From positions 1 through 64,000 of the forward strand of contig MIAR01000018.1 of assembly GCA_001829185.1 (NCBI GenBank): a stretch of DNA of 64,000 nucleotides, read 5' to 3'. Shown piece by piece: positions 31,775-40,778 of this stretch. Each line of letters starts with the position of its first letter. Position 1 is the stretch's first letter. Origin of the DNA: Spirochaetes bacterium GWB1_60_80 (lineage in GTDB: Bacteria; Spirochaetota; Spirochaetia; Treponematales; UBA12059). The notes under the pieces are model-generated. The model saw only the letters and a program-made list of their open reading frames with translations, was not told where the DNA came from and made no database searches. Made by a program: the position numbers and the translations under genes.

Positions 31775-33388
31775 ATGATTGATACACCGAAAAAACAGGA
31801 ATATTTAATCACCGGTTTGGCGCTGCTGTTCTTCGCGCTCCTGGCGGTGGCGACCACGCTGGTCTTTACCCGGCTCGACCTGACCAGCGGTCGGGCGCAC
31901 ACCCTGTCGGCCACGGCGCGCAACCTGCACCGCGAAATTCCGGAAAGCGTCCGCATCACCTATTTTATCTCCAAATCGCTGGCTTCGCGCCATCCGGGCG
32001 CCCAGCAGGTCGAGGATTTCCTGCGTGAGCTGGAAGCCGCCTCGCGCGGCCGCATCCGGGTGCGGATCGAGGATCCGGCAGCCGACCCGGAGAAAGCCCA
32101 GGGCTTCGGCGTGCCGCCCCAGGAAATGCAGGTCATCGAACGCAATGAGCAGCGCGTCGCCCAGGTTTATACCGGCGTCGTCATCGAGTACCTCGACGAC
32201 TTTCAGACGCTGCCCGTGGTCATCGGCACCGAGACCATTGAATACGAAGTCATCAAGGCCGTCCGCAACCTGATCCACAAGACCACGCAGGTGGCCGGCT
32301 TCCTGGTCGGCGACGCCGGCCGCAGCCTCGACGCCAACTACACCATGCTCAGCCAGTACATTCAGCAAGCCGGCTACGAGCCGCGCGCCGTTGCGCCTAG
32401 CATGCCTATCGAGAGCGACATCAACGTGCTGTTCGTGCTCGGCAACAGCCAGCTGGACCGCTACGACGCCTACTTCATCGACCAGTTCATCATGCGCGGC
32501 GGCCGGGTGCTGTTCGCGGTGCACGGCGTCAATGTCGACATCGAACAGGGCATCCTGGCCACGCCGGTGGAGGCCGACGGCGTTATCGACCTCCTGGCAG
32601 CCTACGGCATCGAGCTGCGGCGCCAACTGGTGCTGGACGAGGCCAACGTTACCGTGCCGTTCCAGATCGGCAATTATAGCGGCGGCTATGACATCCAGTA
32701 CATCCGCTACCCGCACTGGATTGCCGTTCAGGACCGCTTCGTGAATCACGACCATCCGATAACCAGCCGCTTCGTCGGCCTGAGCCTGTACTGGCCGTCG
32801 CCCCTGACGGCGCGGGCCGGCACTGGTCTTGAGGCCCAGTCGCTGATCACCACCACGCCCAAGGGCTGGCTGCAGACCGGCAACTTTGCCACCGCCCCGC
32901 AGGAGGAGGCCTCCTACTACTTGGAGAAGACCGCCACCACCGGCAGCTATACTCTGGCCCTGGCCGTCTCCGGCCAACTGCGCAGCCCCTTCGCCAATGG
33001 CGATCTGCCAGCCCGCGACGGCGCCGAGCCACTTGAGTCGCCGGCCATCGCCAGCACCGATTCGCGCTTCGTGGTGGTATCGTCGACCGATTTCCTGAGC
33101 GACATCATCCAGTTCGCGCGCTCCGAGGTAAATATCAGCTTCGGTATTTCGTCGGCTGACTGGCTGGCGTCGGCCGAAGACCTGATAGCCATTCGCACCC
33201 GGGCCGAACGCGACCTGCGCCTCAACCTGATCCGCGACGAGGATACGCGCGCGGCGCTGATCGTCCTGGTGTACATGGTCAACTTGGTGCTGATACCGGC
33301 ACTTGTCATTGTCTGGGCATTGCTGCGCGCCCATGCCCGAAAGCGCCGCGAGCAGCTGGCTAGAGCGCAGCGGGGAGGCGAACTATGA
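31775..33388 (+). CDS. GldG-like ABC transporter auxiliary protein
   Basis: A 537-residue protein with one membrane helix near each end (about residues 10-30 and 490-515) and a large extracytoplasmic domain between. The N-terminal half (SATARNLHREIPESVRITYFISKSL, VIERNEQRVAQVYTGVVIEY) is the GldG/ABC_transp_aux pattern, related to intraflagellar-transport-like domains. GTGGAGG precedes the ATG. It overlaps the next gene by 4 nt. Confidence 0.87.
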   Translation: MIDTPKKQEYLITGLALLFFALLAVATTLVFTRLDLTSGRAHTLSATARNLHREIPESVRITYFISKSLASRHPGAQQVEDFLRELEAASRGRIRVRIEDPAADPEKAQGFGVPPQEMQVIERNEQRVAQVYTGVVIEYLDDFQTLPVVIGTETIEYEVIKAVRNLIHKTTQVAGFLVGDAGRSLDANYTMLSQYIQQAGYEPRAVAPSMPIESDINVLFVLGNSQLDRYDAYFIDQFIMRGGRVLFAVHGVNVDIEQGILATPVEADGVIDLLAAYGIELRRQLVLDEANVTVPFQIGNYSGGYDIQYIRYPHWIAVQDRFVNHDHPITSRFVGLSLYWPSPLTARAGTGLEAQSLITTTPKGWLQTGNFATAPQEEASYYLEKTATTGSYTLALAVSGQLRSPFANGDLPARDGAEPLESPAIASTDSRFVVVSSTDFLSDIIQFARSEVNISFGISSADWLASAEDLIAIRTRAERDLRLNLIRDEDTRAALIVLVYMVNLVLIPALVIVWALLRAHARKRREQLARAQRGGEL

Positions 33389-34329
33389 TCTCGTTCCAGA
33401 AACGCATGTTACCGATCGTGATAGCCAACGCGGCTTTGCTGCTGATCATATTGTTGGCTCTTATGCTGGCGCCAGCCCGGCGCAACAACCGGCAGGCCAA
33501 CCTCAGCCTGTACAGCCCGGCCGACAGCCTGGAGCGCATCCGGTTGGAAGGTGCCGTCGAAGTCAGCCTGGTACGCTCTGGCGCCGCCTGGCTGGTGGAG
33601 TCGGGTACCGACCTGTTCCCGGCCGACACCACCCGGATCACCGCCTTCCTTGAGGCTCTGGCCAAGAGCGGCCAAGCCGAACGGGTGGCCACCCGACGCG
33701 AAGCCTGGGCCGATCTTGGCCTGGAGGACGACGTGGCCGTACGCGTCAGCCTGTTGGCCGCCGACGGCTCGGCGCTTCATGCCTTCCGGGTGGGCAATTA
33801 CGCCAGCGGCAGCGCCGCCATCTATGTGGCGCTGGATGGTAAGGATGAGGCCTGGTCCGTCCCGGCCGGCTTCGCTTCCTACGCCAAAGGCCCAGCCAGC
33901 TCCTGGTACGACCTCCGGCTGTTCGCGGATCTGGCGCCCCAGGACGTCCAGAACCTGGAACTGCGCGGCAGTCTGGCCATGACCGACGGCGTGGTGGTGC
34001 AGACCGATTATCGCCTGCAGCGCTGGCAGAACGGCTGGATGCTGGCCGGCAACGACCAGGTCAGCCTGAACCGCGACAAGGTGGAGGCCCTGCTGCGCGC
34101 CTGGTCCGGTGCCCGCGCCCAAGCCTATGCGCCGCTGGATGAAGCCCCCGGCGAGGCGCTCTGCACCCTGACTGCTTGGCTGGCCGACGGCACCAGCCGC
34201 AGCGTCAGTATCGAGGGCACCGCGGACGGCTACGCCGCCACCCTTCAACCACTGGGCAAGCGGGTCTACCTGACGGCCTGGTCTATCCGCGAGAGCATTA
34301 AGGACCTGGCCAGCCTGCTGCAGGAGTGA
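33385..34329 (+). CDS. DUF4340 domain protein
   Basis: A 314-residue protein with one N-terminal membrane anchor (LPIVIANAALLLIILLALML) and an extracytoplasmic beta-rich domain built of DUF4340 repeats (LERIRLEGAVEVSLVRSGAAW; later VQNLELRG...). DUF4340 genes commonly close GldFG-type operons, and the protein probably works with the GldG-like partner. An intrinsic terminator follows 65 bp downstream. Confidence 0.85.
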   Translation: MISFQKRMLPIVIANAALLLIILLALMLAPARRNNRQANLSLYSPADSLERIRLEGAVEVSLVRSGAAWLVESGTDLFPADTTRITAFLEALAKSGQAERVATRREAWADLGLEDDVAVRVSLLAADGSALHAFRVGNYASGSAAIYVALDGKDEAWSVPAGFASYAKGPASSWYDLRLFADLAPQDVQNLELRGSLAMTDGVVVQTDYRLQRWQNGWMLAGNDQVSLNRDKVEALLRAWSGARAQAYAPLDEAPGEALCTLTAWLADGTSRSVSIEGTADGYAATLQPLGKRVYLTAWSIRESIKDLASLLQE

Positions 34330-34393
34330 GTCGCCGGCCGGCCCGCCACTGCGGCAGGCTGGCCATGAGGACAGCTTGACTATTATCGACCGA

Positions 34394-34436
34394 AAAGGGC
34401 GGCGGCGCGTTAATCTGCGCCGTCGCCCCTTGTTTT
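34394..34436 (+). terminator. Intrinsic terminator of the Gld-like operon
   Basis: AAGGG-CGGCGGCGC pairs with GCGCCGTCGCCCCTT with one bulge and one mismatch, followed by TGTTTTGG. Confidence 0.7.
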
Positions 34437-34476
34437 GGCGCGTCCGGCTTCGTTCCGGAGCACCGGTGTCTGAGCT

Positions 34477-34613
34477 TTAGCAGGTTGTTGAAAAAGCCGG
34501 TTGCTTTCTCAACAACCTTAACAATTCCTCGCATAGCTTGCGCTATGCTGCGTAATTGTACCGGCTTTTGAAGTGTTGAAAAGCCGCATCCGCGTTTTTC
34601 AACACCCTGTTAG
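34477..34613. repeat. 137-bp three-hairpin element, copy 4
   Basis: In the orientation of copies 1 and 3, with two changes near its ends (first base T; right end CCTGTTAG). It lies between convergent genes and provides the TAA stop of the minus-strand gene. Confidence 0.9.
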
Positions 34614-36235
34614 TGGTTGGTGAGGAATGAGCGGTATTTTTCGGGGTCGGGGCGGAAGGCCATGATGTGGGTGTCGCGCTCGATGCGGGCCTTGCGCAGG
34701 GCGACCAGCGCTTCGGCGATGACGCGCTCGGCGTCGACGATGCGGCCCGACCGGGAACTCAAGCCCATGAATACTTCCAGGTACTTGAGTTGGCTGGTCC
34801 GGTCCTGGATGACGAAGGTCAGCTTTTTGATAAGTTCCTCGGTATGGCGCATGGTCTCGTCGATGTCGCTGTTGGGCAGCACCACCGCTACGCCGTCCTC
34901 GCCGAACGCGAAGCTCAGGTCCTTAAAATTGAAGAAGTCGCGCACCGTGGCCGTGAATGTTTCGTAATCGAGTGAATATTTCTTGACGCTGTCCCAGGAG
35001 GCAAGCAGCAGGACCAGGTCCTGTTCGAAGGTCGCCGCCCGGCGCAGTTCGGCGTTGAGCCGCTCGCGCAGGTAGGATTCCCAGCACAGGCCGCTGCCTG
35101 GATCGTACAGGCCTTTGGGGCCGCCGATATCTTCCTCGACTACCGGGATGCGTTTCGGGGCGGGCTGGTCGCTAGGGCTGGCCGGCGTCGACGCGACGGA
35201 ATCGGCGCGCGTCGACGCCAGGTTGGGGTGCGGCTCGCTGATGGCTAGCCCGTCATCCTGGCCGTTATTGGCGACGGGCTCGGCCAGCGCCAGCACGTCC
35301 TCGATGTCGCCGTCCAAGTAGGGCAGGTCGGGTAAGGATTCATCGGTCGCGGTGGCGGCGGCGTCGGTGCTTAGGTCGACGCCGTTGGCGACCGCCGTGG
35401 CCGTTAGGTCGGCGACGGCCAGGCCGCTGGCGGGCGAGTCTGGCTGGCTGGGCGCTGTTGTCTCGGACACGGCTGTCGCGGCTGGGGTGGCGGCCGCCGC
35501 CAGGCTAGGGTCGGCCAGGCTGACCGCGCTGCCCTGGTCGTCCGTGAGGGCCTTATTGGGAACGGTGGTCTCGCTGTCGGTGGTGGCTGCAGCCGGTTGG
35601 TCAGCCAGTTGGTCGGTTGGATGGTTGATCCTGCTATCGCTCGGCACGGGACGCGGCGCGGCGTTTGTCAGCTCGATAGTCGGAACCAGCTTGACCGGCG
35701 TCAGATCGGGCCGCGGGCTAACCAAGAGGGCGGCGGCGAGGCCGATGGATAGCAGCAGGAGGCCGACCAAGGTCTCCAACAAGGCGCGGAAGACTTGTTC
35801 CTGGCTGACGGTGACATAGAGCGCCTCAAGCTGGAGCCCGCCGGGCAGGAGCGTGGAAAAACGGCTGGTGGAAAAGGCTGGGGCGGTAAACTGGTCGGCT
35901 GGTCGGCCGTCGGCGTCGCTAGAAGTCAGGGGCAGGAAAGGCGAATCGAGCGGGAGGGCATACACCAGGCCTTGTTCGCTGGCGCGCACCGTGATGGCCA
36001 GGAGGCGATGCTCGGTCTGGAAGAATTGCCGGCTGTGCTGCTGCCAGGCTTGGTCGGCCACGGCGCTGGGGTGCGCCAAGAGGCGCTGGCCGGCGCTCTG
36101 TAGCGCCAGGAAGCTGCGTTGGGCGTACAACTCGCCCTGGAAGCGGTTACTGGCGATGTGGAGCGTCGGCCAGGCCAGGCTGGCGGCTAGTATCAAGCTA
36201 CCGCATAACAGGGCCACTATTGTTGATGACTTCAT
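34610..36235 (-). CDS. Membrane protein with degenerate GGDEF domain
   Basis: A 541-residue protein: a membrane helix at residues 5-25, an extracytoplasmic region to about 155, a second helix (LLETLVGLLLLSIGLAAALLV), a 200-residue Ala/Thr/Asp/Pro-rich low-complexity linker, then a C-terminal GGDEF-like fold (about 385-541) in which the signature is FGEDGVAVVLPN. The catalytic GGDEF is lost, so diguanylate cyclase activity is unlikely. It may bind GTP or c-di-GMP or serve as an adaptor. TATAAT ends 8 nt before the ATG and no ribosome-binding site is seen. The stop codon comes from the 137-bp element. Confidence 0.75.
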   Translation of the reverse strand: MKSSTIVALLCGSLILAASLAWPTLHIASNRFQGELYAQRSFLALQSAGQRLLAHPSAVADQAWQQHSRQFFQTEHRLLAITVRASEQGLVYALPLDSPFLPLTSSDADGRPADQFTAPAFSTSRFSTLLPGGLQLEALYVTVSQEQVFRALLETLVGLLLLSIGLAAALLVSPRPDLTPVKLVPTIELTNAAPRPVPSDSRINHPTDQLADQPAAATTDSETTVPNKALTDDQGSAVSLADPSLAAAATPAATAVSETTAPSQPDSPASGLAVADLTATAVANGVDLSTDAAATATDESLPDLPYLDGDIEDVLALAEPVANNGQDDGLAISEPHPNLASTRADSVASTPASPSDQPAPKRIPVVEEDIGGPKGLYDPGSGLCWESYLRERLNAELRRAATFEQDLVLLLASWDSVKKYSLDYETFTATVRDFFNFKDLSFAFGEDGVAVVLPNSDIDETMRHTEELIKKLTFVIQDRTSQLKYLEVFMGLSSRSGRIVDAERVIAEALVALRKARIERDTHIMAFRPDPEKYRSFLTNH

Positions 36236-36243
36236 GGTGTACT

Positions 36244-36282
36244 ATTATATACCCAAAGCCTTTGTTTGTGCAAAAGCCTTTG
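36244..36282 (-). promoter_or_regulatory. Promoter of degenerate-GGDEF gene with two direct repeats
   Basis: Minus strand TTGCAC (36268-36273), 18-bp spacer, TATAAT (36244-36249), 8 nt before the ATG. AAAGCCTTTG occurs twice (36255-36264 and 36273-36282), covering the spacer and -35 and lying just before the ribosome-binding site of the divergent gene. The spacing (18 bp) would suit a regulator touching both genes. Confidence 0.5.
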
Positions 36283-36292
36283 GGGGGAAAAC

Positions 36293-37135
36293 ATGAAGCT
36301 GCGACAACGCCGCTTGCCGGCCGGTTGGTACCCGGAAACCGCCGCCGAGGTGCGAGAAATGTTGAAGGCCTGGGAACTGGCCGACCCGTTGCCGGCGCCT
36401 GCCGCCGCCGTTCCAGCGTCGCTGGCCGCGCTGGCGCCGCATGCCGGCTGGTATTTCTCCGGCGCCCTGGCCTGGCGCAGCTGGCGCTCGCTAGCCCAGT
36501 CTGACATCGTGGCCGTCATCGGCGGCCATCGGCCGGCCGGCGCGCCTTGCCTGGTCGATCTGTCTGAGGCTTACGCCACGCCGCTGGGCAACATCGCGGC
36601 GGCTTCTGAGCTGCGCGCCGACCTGATGGCGGCGCTGGACTGCGCCGAGGATACCGCTATGGACAATACGGTGGAGGTGCAGTTACCGCTGCTGGCGGCG
36701 GCGCAGCCGGCAGCAACCCTGCTGTGGGTGCGGGCCCCGGCCGACCAGGCAGCGGAGCGCTTGGGCGAATTCCTGGCCGCCTGGGCCGAGCGCACCGGAA
36801 CGCGGCTGGCCGTCCTGGGATCGGCCGATCTGACGCACTATGGACCGGATTACGGTTTCGAGCCGGCCGGGCGCGGAGCATCTGCCCTGGCCTGGGCGGC
36901 CGACAACGATGCCCAGCTTTGCCGGGCTGCCTTGGCCCTGGATACGGGGCGGGTGTTGGCCCTGGCGGAGGCGACCCAGGCCACCTGCTCGGCCGGCGCC
37001 GTCTGCTGCGCCGCGGCCTATGCCAGGGCCAGGGGCATCAAGGTCGGCCGCTTGCTGGAGCTGACTTCCAGCCACGCCGTCCGGGCGGCCGCCTCGTTCG
37101 TCGGTTACGCCGCTCTTACCTATGCGCCGGCCTGA
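36293..37135 (+). CDS. MEMO1/AmmeMemoRadiSam system protein B family
   Basis: A 280-residue MEMO-like protein. LAPHAGWYFSG, DNTVEVQLPLL, GSADLTHYGPDYG and ATCSAGAVCCAA correspond to the conserved blocks, including the His/Asp/Cys cluster shared with extradiol dioxygenases. No AMMECR1 or radical-SAM partner is next to it. GGGGGGA precedes ATG 36293. Its 3' end overlaps convergent murD by 16 bp. Confidence 0.85.
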   Translation: MKLRQRRLPAGWYPETAAEVREMLKAWELADPLPAPAAAVPASLAALAPHAGWYFSGALAWRSWRSLAQSDIVAVIGGHRPAGAPCLVDLSEAYATPLGNIAAASELRADLMAALDCAEDTAMDNTVEVQLPLLAAAQPAATLLWVRAPADQAAERLGEFLAAWAERTGTRLAVLGSADLTHYGPDYGFEPAGRGASALAWAADNDAQLCRAALALDTGRVLALAEATQATCSAGAVCCAAAYARARGIKVGRLLELTSSHAVRAAASFVGYAALTYAPA

Positions 37136-38565
37136 GCCGCCAGCAGGGCCTGTACGGCGGCCTTGAAGCTGTTGCCGCGGTCGAACTCGTTCTTGAACAT
37201 GCCGAACGAGGTGCAGCCGGGCGACAGTACGACGGTGTCGCCGGGGCGAACCACGGCTAGGGTGGCTTGCAGCGCCTGGTCCAGCTGGCTGAAGGGACCC
37301 TGATAGGCCGTGCCGTCGGCTTCGAGCAAGGCGCGCAGCTTGTCGCTGCCGCTGCCGGCCAGCAGCACCACCTGGCGGGCCTTGGCGCAGGCCCGGCGCG
37401 ACGGTTCAAAGTCCAGCACCTTGTCGGTGCCGCCGGTGATGAGCACCAGCGGCGTGGTAAAGGAGTTGGCGGCGGCCTCGACGGCTTCCGGCACGGTAGC
37501 CGCCGAGTCGTTGCACCAGGCGATGCCGTCGTGGCTGGCGAATACTTCCAGGCGGTGGGGCACGCCGGGGAAATCGGCCAGGGCCAAGCGGATGGCGTCG
37601 GGTTTGAGGCCGACCGTCCAGGCGGCCAGGCCGGCGGCCAGGCAATTGAGGCGGTTATGGCGACCCGGCACGCGCAGGCTGCCCGGCAGTAGACTGGCTT
37701 CGGTCAGCGGCCCGGAATCGGGCCCCACGGCAGTCGGCCCGGCAGTCGGGTCGGTGGCGGGCAAGCGCGTCCGGTCGCGGCCGGCGCTGTCCAGCCAGCC
37801 GCCCAAGGCCTCCGCCGGCAACTGGTCGCCATAGAACAGGCTGCGGCCCTGACTCTCGGCCGCGAAGCTCCGTCCCCAGTCGTCGTTTTCGCAGACCAGC
37901 CAGTCGGCGGCGGTCTGGTTGGCGTAGATCAGGCGCTTGTCGGCGATGTAGGCTGCCATGGTGCCGTAGCGGTCGAGGTGGTCGGGCACGATATGGGTCA
38001 GCACGGCGCAGTGCGGCTGGAGCACGCTCTTGCCGCGCAGGTCGCCCAGCTGCCAGCTGGACAGCTCCAGTACCACCACGTCCGAGCCGGTCAAATGCTC
38101 CAGGAAATCCAGTGGCGAGACGGTGATGTTGCCGCCCAGGAAGCTGCGCCGGCCGGAACGGGTCAGGATGTGGTGGATGGCGCTGGCGGTGCTGGACTTG
38201 CCCTTGGAGCCGGTCACGGCGATGACGGTGGCCGGGCATTGGGCCAGGAAGAGCGAGATGTCGGTATCGACCCGGCGGGCGGCGGCCAGGAAGGGGTTGT
38301 CCGGCCGGACGCCCGGATTCTTGATAACCAGGTCGGCGCCGGTAAAGTCGGCCATTTCGTGGCGGCCCAGCACATAGCGGATCGGCCAGGCTTGGAGGGC
38401 CTCGACGCTGGGCGCCAGGACGTCGGCGCCACGCAGGTCGGTGACGGTGACGACGGCGCCGGCCTGGGCGAAATAGCGGGCCGAGGCCAGGCCGCCGCCA
38501 TTGATGCCCAGCCCCATGATGGTAACTTGTCGGCCCCGGTAATTAGACGCTTGGTTTGTGTTCAT
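37120..38565 (-). CDS. murD: UDP-N-acetylmuramoyl-L-alanine:D-glutamate ligase
   Basis: A 481-residue Mur ligase that adds D-glutamate to UDP-MurNAc-L-Ala in the cytoplasm. The N-terminal Rossmann domain (VTIMGLGINGGG), the ATP loop AVTGSKGKSSTA, the central domain (VLELSSWQLGD), the FPGVPHRLE motif, NDSAATVPEAVEA and the C-terminal VVLSPGCTSFGMFKNEFDRG are present. Slightly longer than average owing to an insert (about 250-290). It overlaps the upstream gene by 23 nt, and no strong ribosome-binding site is seen, so it is probably coupled. Confidence 0.95.
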   Translation of the reverse strand: MNTNQASNYRGRQVTIMGLGINGGGLASARYFAQAGAVVTVTDLRGADVLAPSVEALQAWPIRYVLGRHEMADFTGADLVIKNPGVRPDNPFLAAARRVDTDISLFLAQCPATVIAVTGSKGKSSTASAIHHILTRSGRRSFLGGNITVSPLDFLEHLTGSDVVVLELSSWQLGDLRGKSVLQPHCAVLTHIVPDHLDRYGTMAAYIADKRLIYANQTAADWLVCENDDWGRSFAAESQGRSLFYGDQLPAEALGGWLDSAGRDRTRLPATDPTAGPTAVGPDSGPLTEASLLPGSLRVPGRHNRLNCLAAGLAAWTVGLKPDAIRLALADFPGVPHRLEVFASHDGIAWCNDSAATVPEAVEAAANSFTTPLVLITGGTDKVLDFEPSRRACAKARQVVLLAGSGSDKLRALLEADGTAYQGPFSQLDQALQATLAVVRPGDTVVLSPGCTSFGMFKNEFDRGNSFKAAVQALLAAQAGA

Positions 38566-39511
38566 GATGGAGCAGATATTCCTTGTGTTCGTTTTCGTTG
38601 AGGTAGGATTCCATGCTGAAGCAATTAAAATAATGCCGCCAGCGCTCGGGCAACTGCTCGCGCAGCTTCTGATAGATGGGCAGGTCTTCGGCGAATTTGG
38701 CGCTGCGCAACGTTTCCTGGATCTGGTGCATTTCCGGCAGCAACAGCTTAACCGAGTGGTGCAGGGCCGGCAGCAGGTGGCGTCGGCCCGATCCGGTCAA
38801 CACCGGCGCGGCGGCGCAGACCGTGCGGTACTTGCAGAATAACGGGAAAAATGGATAGATGCGCTTGCCGGAGGGCAGGAATAGGCGGGTGAAGAACTTG
38901 GACAGGTCGGAGTCCATCCAGATGCCGCGCACGAAGTAGCCCTTGCCGGTCTCGCCGATCCAGGTCTGCGAGATAAGCTGCTTGAGCACGAAGGCCCGGA
39001 CTCGGCCGTTTTCCCACATCACCGCTTCCAGGGGAATGAGCTCGGATTCCAGGTAGAGGTGCTTGGTGCTATAGGCTGGCGTGATGTCGTTGCTGCCGGC
39101 TTGCAGCACCTCGATTTCCAGGTGGCGGGGCTCCAGGTCAAGGCGCAGCAGGTACAGGTAAATGTTGTCTTCCAGTTTGTAGAGGTGGTAAAAACAGGGT
39201 TTTAGAATCTCGCCGGGATCAAAGAAGTAGCTCAGGCCAGCCATGCAGTTAGGCAGCATCTTACAGAGCTGGCGGACGACGTCGGCGACACTGCGGATAT
39301 ACGGCGCGTCCGGCGTCTGGCGCTTAATATCGTGGTGGATGGGTAGCCGGGGCACAAACAGGGGTTCAGCCGTCTTGATGAACAGTTCTTCCGCCTGGTT
39401 GAAGTGGATGCTGTATAGCGGCGCCTCGGCCTGCTCCTGGCAGGTGGCAAGGTCGTTGTTTATGCCGACATCCTGGTAGGCGATGCGGATTTCGTTGAGT
39501 ACCTGATCCAT
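38543..39511 (-). CDS. Conserved-looking hypothetical protein upstream of murD
   Basis: A 322-residue soluble protein, no signal peptide or membrane segment. It has a mixed alpha/beta character with motifs such as YFFDPGEILKPCFYHLYK and LPSGKRIYPFFPLFCKYRTVC. I do not recognise the family. ATG 39511 (MDQVLNEIRIAYQDVG) was chosen; a TTG 45 nt upstream would put the start inside the promoter. TATACT ends 9 nt before the ATG and there is no ribosome-binding site, pointing to a leaderless or near-leaderless mRNA. The overlap with murD suggests co-expression. Confidence 0.7.
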   Translation of the reverse strand: MDQVLNEIRIAYQDVGINNDLATCQEQAEAPLYSIHFNQAEELFIKTAEPLFVPRLPIHHDIKRQTPDAPYIRSVADVVRQLCKMLPNCMAGLSYFFDPGEILKPCFYHLYKLEDNIYLYLLRLDLEPRHLEIEVLQAGSNDITPAYSTKHLYLESELIPLEAVMWENGRVRAFVLKQLISQTWIGETGKGYFVRGIWMDSDLSKFFTRLFLPSGKRIYPFFPLFCKYRTVCAAAPVLTGSGRRHLLPALHHSVKLLLPEMHQIQETLRSAKFAEDLPIYQKLREQLPERWRHYFNCFSMESYLNENEHKEYLLHHEHKPSV

Positions 39512-39520
39512 CGTGTCTAC

Positions 39521-39550
39521 AGTATAGATGCAAGTGGGCAATGTAAGCAA
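39521..39550 (-). promoter_or_regulatory. Promoter of hypothetical-murD operon
   Basis: Minus strand TTGCTT (39545-39550), 18-bp spacer, TATACT (39521-39526). It has the same geometry as the promoter at 36244-36273. Confidence 0.5.
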
Positions 39551-39656
39551 CTGCAAAATGCCAGGCGGCCTGGAAAGGGCGCGCGTCGGCTGAAAATGTG
39601 CTATACTAAGACTATCGGGTTAAGTGGCCCGCCTGGTATACGCGCCTGGAGGTAAC

Positions 39657-40778
39657 ATGAACAAGTCTTGCCGTTTTTTCCTGGCCCTCGGTCTGCTGCT
39701 GCTGGCCGCTTGGACCCTGTCGGCCCAGTCAGCCCAGTCGACCCCGATCGCGGCCATCGAATTCGCCAGCAGTGACGACGTTACCATAATCCGTCAGGGC
39801 CGCCGTCTGACGGTGACGGACCTGTTCGACCTGCCCCTCTATACTGGCGACCAGATCCAGACTGGTCGCGGCGTTTCCCTGGAAGTGCGCATCATCAGCA
39901 ACAGCGCCTTGCTCCGGGTAACCGAAAATACCGCCTTCATCCTGCAGGCGCCGGCCGTTAACGCCATCACTATCCAGCTGGTCTACGGTCGCATCCGGGC
40001 CAAGGTGGAACGCCTGACCGGAAACGAATCGTTTAATGTGGCCACCACCACGGCGGTGGCCGGGGTGCGCGGTACCGACTTTGCGTACGACTTTATCGCC
40101 TTGCGGCCGGTAACGGCGGCGGTCGATCCTGCCGCCAGCGGCGCCGCGCCGGCCAATCTGCCGGTCTCGGCCATGCCAACCGCCCGCATCTACTGTTTTG
40201 AAGGCTTGGTTGAGGTCAGCGCCTTGGTGCGCACGCCGGCCACCCAGGACGAGGAGTTGGAACCGGTCGAGACCCGCTTTGAGGTGGCGGCCGGGACCAT
40301 GCTCGAGGTTTCGCCGTCGGCTACCGTGGCCGATACCCAGACTGAAGCGCTGCAGAGCGAACTGCGCGATTTCTGGGTAAAAAACGATTTTATCGAGGAG
40401 CCGGGCGTCCCGGAACTGCCAGGCGCGACGACTGAACCGGCCGGGGACGACGACTCAGGCCGGGTGACGACCAGCACCCCGCCAGTCGGTACCGGCGACG
40501 CGACCGCTGGCAGCCAGGAGTCCAGCCCGCCGCCGGCCGTCGTTTATCTGCTGGACGAAGAGTTCGCCGCCCGGGTGCGCCAGGCCCTGGAACTTAAAAC
40601 CAGCGTGGCCATCGTCGGCACCGGCCTGGTCGGTCTTGGCCTGGGCGTGCAGGTCTTCGCTCTGTTCGTGGCCGGCGACGGCAATCTGCCGCTGGCCGAC
40701 TCACTGTCCAAGGCGGCCATCGCCATTTATGCCGGCTCGCTGCCGTTCCTGATAGGGTCGCTGTTCATCAATCCCTAG
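39657..40778 (+). CDS. FecR-domain exported protein
   Basis: A 373-residue protein. Signal peptide (FFLALGLLLLAAWTLSAQ), then a FecR domain (LPLYTGDQIQTGRGVSLEVRI, LVYGRIRAKVERL, FNVATTTAVAGVRGTDFAY), a long acidic/Ser-Thr-Pro linker, and two membrane helices at the C-terminus (about 315-340 and 350-370). This arrangement is common in spirochaetes; the protein is probably anchored with its FecR domain in the periplasm, not a sigma-factor regulator. CTGGAGG precedes ATG 39657. Its end overlaps the convergent ABC gene by 11 bp. Confidence 0.85.
   Translation: MNKSCRFFLALGLLLLAAWTLSAQSAQSTPIAAIEFASSDDVTIIRQGRRLTVTDLFDLPLYTGDQIQTGRGVSLEVRIISNSALLRVTENTAFILQAPAVNAITIQLVYGRIRAKVERLTGNESFNVATTTAVAGVRGTDFAYDFIALRPVTAAVDPAASGAAPANLPVSAMPTARIYCFEGLVEVSALVRTPATQDEELEPVETRFEVAAGTMLEVSPSATVADTQTEALQSELRDFWVKNDFIEEPGVPELPGATTEPAGDDDSGRVTTSTPPVGTGDATAGSQESSPPPAVVYLLDEEFAARVRQALELKTSVAIVGTGLVGLGLGVQVFALFVAGDGNLPLADSLSKAAIAIYAGSLPFLIGSLFINP

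Noticed and set aside
31805-33334. 1.5-kb minus-strand open frame opposite the GldG-like gene
   Set aside because: Composition typical of an antisense frame; the plus-strand gene fits its operon with overlaps and ribosome-binding sites.
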